Below are positions 6,277 through 8,768 of a DNA stretch of 8,768 bases, piece after piece. This stretch comes from Chloroflexota bacterium. Its GTDB lineage: Bacteria; Chloroflexota; UBA6077. The stretch is taken from contig JAJYNT010000247.1 in the NCBI GenBank assembly GCA_021786215.1, positions 1 through 8,768 on the forward strand, written 5' to 3'. The position numbers and the translations under genes are program-made. Under the pieces are notes generated by a model. That model worked only from the letters and a program-made list of their open reading frames with translations, searched no databases and was not told the origin of the DNA. Positions within the stretch are counted from its first letter, which is position 1. Every line of letters starts with the position of its first letter.

Positions 6277-7197
6277 ATGAAGCCAACTGAGGCTTTCGAC
6301 CTACTGATCCTGGGCGGAGGGATCGCCGGCATGACCGCCGCCATCTTCGCCGCCCGGGCGAATCTGAGGACTGCAATCGTTGAGGAGAGGGCCTGTGGAG
6401 GCCTGGCCAACTGGACCAACACGGTGGAGAACTTCCCATCCCATATCTCCATCAACGGCATGGAGCTGATGGAGCGGGTGCTGGAGCAGGTGGAGAGACT
6501 AGGCGTAGCGGTGGACCAGGCGGCCGAGGTAGAGCGGTTGGACATCGCCGGTCGCGTTAAGACCGTCGAGACCGGCGAGTTCATCTACACGGGCAAGGCG
6601 GTCATCCTCGCCACGGGACGGCAGCCAATCAGGCTAAACCTTGACACGGACTGCGAGCATATCCACTACTGCTCGGTCTGTGACGGATCGGGGTATGCCG
6701 GCAAGAAGGTGCTCGTGGTGGGTGGGGGCAACAGCGGCTTCGACGAGTCGCTATACCTGCTCTCGCTGGGTATCAAGGAGATCGTGATGGTGGAGGCGAT
6801 GGAGAAGTGCTGCGCCAGCGAGACCACCCAGGCCAGGCTGCGCAGCCAGCGCAACGTGGACATCAGGACCAGTACCCGTATCACGTCGATCGCGAAGGAA
6901 GGCGACGGCTGCCGAGTGGGGCTCGAGAACCGCGGAAGCGGCAATACCGAGACCATTAACGTCGACGGCGTGTTCGTGTTCATTGGGCAGAAGCCGAACA
7001 CCAAGCTGTTTCGCGGCCTGGTGGACCTGGACGCCAACGGCTACATCATTGCCGGGCTGAACCAGGAGACCAACCTTCCCGGTGTATACGCCGCGGGAGA
7101 CGTGGTGCAGAAGAGCCACAGATACCTGACCACTGCCATGGCGGATGGCACCATCGCCGCCCTGGCTGCCGAGGAATACCTCAGAGCCACGCTATAG
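6277..7197 (+). CDS. Thioredoxin-reductase-like FAD flavoprotein, atypical nucleotide site
   Basis: A protein of 306 residues, the normal size for low-molecular-weight thioredoxin reductases. It has the FAD-binding GGGIAGMTAA (13-22), the ATG..P hinge (112-117), the redox pair Cys132/Cys135 in YCSVCDGSGYAGKKV, a second Rossmann motif VVGGGNSG (147-154), and the C-terminal FAD motif GVYAAGDV (269-276). The NADPH-specific HRRxxxR of standard TrxB is missing: after the second Rossmann strand the sequence is MVEAMEKCCASE (171-182), with an acidic residue at the strand end. The usual RQ after the AAGDV motif reads RY (282-283). The enzyme may therefore use NADH, ferredoxin or another donor. The start has AGGGGA seven bases upstream. 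It follows the thioredoxin gene by 60 bases, so the two are probably an operon pair. Confidence 0.87.
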   Translation: MKPTEAFDLLILGGGIAGMTAAIFAARANLRTAIVEERACGGLANWTNTVENFPSHISINGMELMERVLEQVERLGVAVDQAAEVERLDIAGRVKTVETGEFIYTGKAVILATGRQPIRLNLDTDCEHIHYCSVCDGSGYAGKKVLVVGGGNSGFDESLYLLSLGIKEIVMVEAMEKCCASETTQARLRSQRNVDIRTSTRITSIAKEGDGCRVGLENRGSGNTETINVDGVFVFIGQKPNTKLFRGLVDLDANGYIIAGLNQETNLPGVYAAGDVVQKSHRYLTTAMADGTIAALAAEEYLRATL

Positions 7198-7335
7198 AGC
7201 AACATGCAGCCGGGAGAGTGGTCACATGTACCCGCGAAACTGTGAAGTGAAAGGTCATCAGCGTTGCAAGATATTCCGTCCGATAGTTCCCGCAAGTTTC
7301 GCATTCTTTTCCTGCACCAGTACGATAAGATCCAT

Positions 7336-7532
7336 GGTGGGTCGCATGATGAAGGCAGGGGAACCGTTCGCCCCAGAGATTCTCGTCTCGACTCGGACGA
7401 TGCAGGGAGGGCTGAATGGGCTCGAGCCCCAGCTGCAGGCTGATGTCCAACACGAAGAAGACCATCGAGGCCTTGAAGGAGGCCGGGGTTCGTGATAGGG
7501 TCAAGGTGCTGATCGGAGGCGCGCCGGTGCAG
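7336..7532 (+). pseudogene. Remnant of a second corrinoid protein gene, deleted and frameshifted
   Basis: Two blocks are close copies of the intact corrinoid gene at 3015-3656. 7336-7435 matches 3155-3254 and encodes VGRMMKAGEPFAPEILVSTRTMQGGLN. From 7443 on the sequence matches 3471 on, with 8 differences in the 86 bases I compared. Relative to the intact gene 209 bases are missing between the blocks, which removes the D-x-H-x-x-G cobalt-ligand region. Because 209 is not a multiple of 3, the second block is out of frame. The first 46 codons and the last 30 or so codons are absent too. An ATG at 7226 with GGGAGAG seven bases upstream opens a hybrid frame into the first block that stops at 7495, but its N-terminal part is unrelated to corrinoid proteins. 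It is a decayed duplicate or the scar of a recombination. Confidence 0.88.
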
Positions 7533-7554
7533 ATCTGACAAGTCTTGAATCGAC

Positions 7555-7561
7555 AGAGGAG
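7555..7561 (+). promoter_or_regulatory. Ribosome binding site of panB
   Basis: AGAGGAG lies 9 bases before the ATG at 7571 and fixes the start. It stands directly downstream of the corrinoid pseudogene. Confidence 0.65.
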
Positions 7562-7570
7562 TAGAGTTGG

Positions 7571-8425
7571 ATGGCTGAGCAATCCAAGGTAACGGTTGGC
7601 CAGTTGGTGGAGATGAAGCAGCGTGGCGAGAAGATCGCTATGATCACCTGCTACGACTACCCCAATGCCCTGCTTGTGGACCGAGCGGGGATGGACATCG
7701 TGCTGGTGGGCGACTCGCTTGGGATGACTGTGCTTGGATACCCGAACACGTTGCCGGTTACGATGGACGAGATGATCGTCTTCTCCAAGGCGGTGACCAG
7801 GGGCTGCAAGCGAGCCTTCGTGATCGGGGACATGCCCTACATGGCCTACCAGCCGAGCGTGGAGCTGGCGGTCAAGAACGCGGGCCGCTTCATGGCCGAG
7901 GCCGGGTGCGACGGGATCAAGCTGGAGGGTGGCAGGGCGATGGCCAATAGGGTCAAGGCCATCGTGGAAGCGGGGATACCGGTGATGGGTCACCTGGGAC
8001 TAACCCCTCAGAGCGCATCGATGCAGGGCGGATTCAAGGTGCAGGCGAAGACGGGTGATGCGGCTAAGAGGTTGCTGGATGACGCCCTGGCCCTGGAGGA
8101 TGCAGGGGTGTACTCGATCCTGCTGGAGCTGGTGCCCGCGAAGGTGGCGGAATACATCACCCAGCGACTCTCCGTGCCGACCATCAGCATCGGGAGCGGG
8201 GCAGGCTGCGACGGCCACTGCATGATCTACCACGACGTGATCGGGATGTTCGAGGCCTTCCTGCCGAAGCATGTGAAGCAGTACTGCAACGTCAGCCCGA
8301 CCCTGCAAACGGCGCTGACCCAGTTCGTGACGGAGGTTCGGGAGAAGGCCTACCCCGAACCCGGCAAGCACGACTTCAAGATCGCGCAGGACGCCTTCCA
8401 GGACTTCCTCAAGCAGGTCGGGTAG
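7571..8425 (+). CDS. panB: 3-methyl-2-oxobutanoate hydroxymethyltransferase (ketopantoate hydroxymethyltransferase)
   Basis: A protein of 284 residues, close to the usual PanB length of about 264 with a slightly longer tail. PanB transfers a hydroxymethyl group from 5,10-methylenetetrahydrofolate to 2-oxoisovalerate, the first committed step to pantothenate and CoA, in the cytosol. Motifs run in order: MITCYDYPNALLVDRAG, IVLVGDSLGMTVLGYPNTLPVTMDEM with metal ligand Asp48, FVIGDMPYMAY with Asp87, GCDGIKLEGG with Glu119, PVMGHLGLTPQS, and SILLELVP with the catalytic base Glu186. The Mg-site and base residues of the E. coli enzyme are thus all present. The GIGAG...CDGQ segment reads GSGAGCDGHCM, a small departure from the usual form. 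No other pantothenate gene (panC, panD, panE) is in the window, which is unusual, and the neighbours are one-carbon and redox genes. It may be an ordinary biosynthetic enzyme or a paralogue working with the methyltransferase cluster. Confidence 0.92.
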   Translation: MAEQSKVTVGQLVEMKQRGEKIAMITCYDYPNALLVDRAGMDIVLVGDSLGMTVLGYPNTLPVTMDEMIVFSKAVTRGCKRAFVIGDMPYMAYQPSVELAVKNAGRFMAEAGCDGIKLEGGRAMANRVKAIVEAGIPVMGHLGLTPQSASMQGGFKVQAKTGDAAKRLLDDALALEDAGVYSILLELVPAKVAEYITQRLSVPTISIGSGAGCDGHCMIYHDVIGMFEAFLPKHVKQYCNVSPTLQTALTQFVTEVREKAYPEPGKHDFKIAQDAFQDFLKQVG

Positions 8426-8434
8426 GCAGCAAAC

Positions 8435-8468
8435 GGTGAGGGCGAAGCAGCACCGCCTCGCCCTCACC
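8435..8468 (+). terminator. Hairpin after panB, probable transcription end
   Basis: GGTGAGGGCGA (8435-8445) and TCGCCCTCACC (8458-8468) form a perfect 11-bp GC-rich stem around a 12-base loop, starting 9 bases after the panB stop. It lacks the U-tract of a classical intrinsic terminator, but its position at the end of the gene run makes a terminator or 3'-end stabiliser likely. Confidence 0.6.
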
Positions 8469-8664
8469 CGATCGGCCAGACCCAACCCTACTCGTGGACC
8501 GCCCAGCGCCAACCCTTAGCTGGTGCTCCTCTACCCGCTGACGTCCCACCACCCCTTGGTCATCTCCCTTCCGGAAGCCTGATCCCGCCTTCAGAACTTA
8601 AGGCCAGCGGCCACAAGTCCGCGGGTGCGGCGCAAGATTCCTGGGGGCCGAGGGGCTAGCTTCT
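8469..8664. other. Non-coding stretch with nothing recognisable
   Basis: About 200 bases between the post-panB hairpin and the terminal repeat. I see no open frame with family similarity, RNA gene or clear promoter on either strand. Confidence 0.5.
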
Positions 8665-8768
8665 GGAGTGCGGTGGCTTGACACCGCTTTCACAGGCGGC
8701 GGCTCGACGCCGCCATCTTGCCCCTGCCGCGTCAAGCTGCAGCGTTCCAAAGCGGCGCCAGGTCGCCG
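8665..8768. repeat. Array of palindromic units with a shared loop, running off the window end
   Basis: Three successive hairpins have related stems and loops. The first is GCGGTG/CACCGC around GCTTGA (8670-8687). The second is GGCGGCG/CGCCGCC around GCTCGA (8695-8714). The third is an imperfect stem CTGCCGC/GCTGCAG around GTCAA (8724-8742), whose minus-strand loop again reads TTGAC. On the minus strand the spacers AAAGCGG and ACTCCA recur around the units. It is non-coding. It resembles the dispersed palindromic repeats common in Planctomycetes/Verrucomicrobia-type and similar genomes (from memory, not checked). The right end is cut by the window. Confidence 0.65.

Noticed and set aside
7226..7495. 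Short hybrid protein starting at ATG 7226
   Set aside because: It has a fair ribosome binding site, but its N-terminal part is unrelated to any family I recognise and it runs into a frameshifted corrinoid remnant. Treated as part of the pseudogene.
7181..7993. Minus-strand open frame of 270 codons
   Set aside because: It runs antisense through the pseudogene and panB and shows no family features.

Overview
The window is a GC-rich, densely coded piece of a bacterial genome with every convincing gene on the plus strand. Gene content (a pyrrolysine-free MttB-family methyltransferase, its corrinoid protein, a sulfatase-fold hydrolase, a thioredoxin system) and two kinds of hairpin-rich intergenic repeat suggest an anaerobe or facultative anaerobe from an environmental lineage. 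Chloroflexota, Armatimonadota or the Planctomycetes/Verrucomicrobia group would fit, but the sequence alone does not decide. No rRNA, tRNA, CRISPR array, transposase or phage gene was seen.

Layout. 1-393 is the C-terminal end of a Cys/Met-metabolism PLP enzyme. It is followed after 17 bases by an Asp/Glu/hydantoin racemase-family gene with a TTG start (411-1202). A folded intergenic repeat (1228-1302) separates these from a methyltransferase block: an MttB-like methyltransferase (1378-2847) and its corrinoid protein (3015-3656). A 235-base gap with repeated TGTCA boxes and a perfect 12-bp palindrome leads to a sulfatase-superfamily hydrolase (3892-5460) that has Thr where the catalytic Cys/Ser is expected. 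Then come a small thioredoxin-fold protein without CxxC (5543-5845), a CPNC thioredoxin (5902-6216), a thioredoxin-reductase-like flavoprotein (6277-7197), a broken corrinoid-protein remnant (7336-7532) and panB (7571-8425). The window ends in a strong hairpin and a second, multi-hairpin repeat (about 8665-8768).

How the genes may work together (inference). The MttB-like enzyme would move a methyl group from a methylated substrate, probably a quaternary amine, to the corrinoid cofactor of the adjacent protein. The sulfatase-fold enzyme could first release that substrate from a sulfate, phosphate or other ester. The thioredoxin/reductase set could supply reducing power, and PanB uses a folate-bound one-carbon unit. 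The methylcorrinoid:tetrahydrofolate methyltransferase and the corrinoid reactivase (RamA type) that would complete the route are not in the window. The corrinoid remnant next to panB shows that the region once held a second, closely related corrinoid gene, so the cluster has been duplicated and rearranged.
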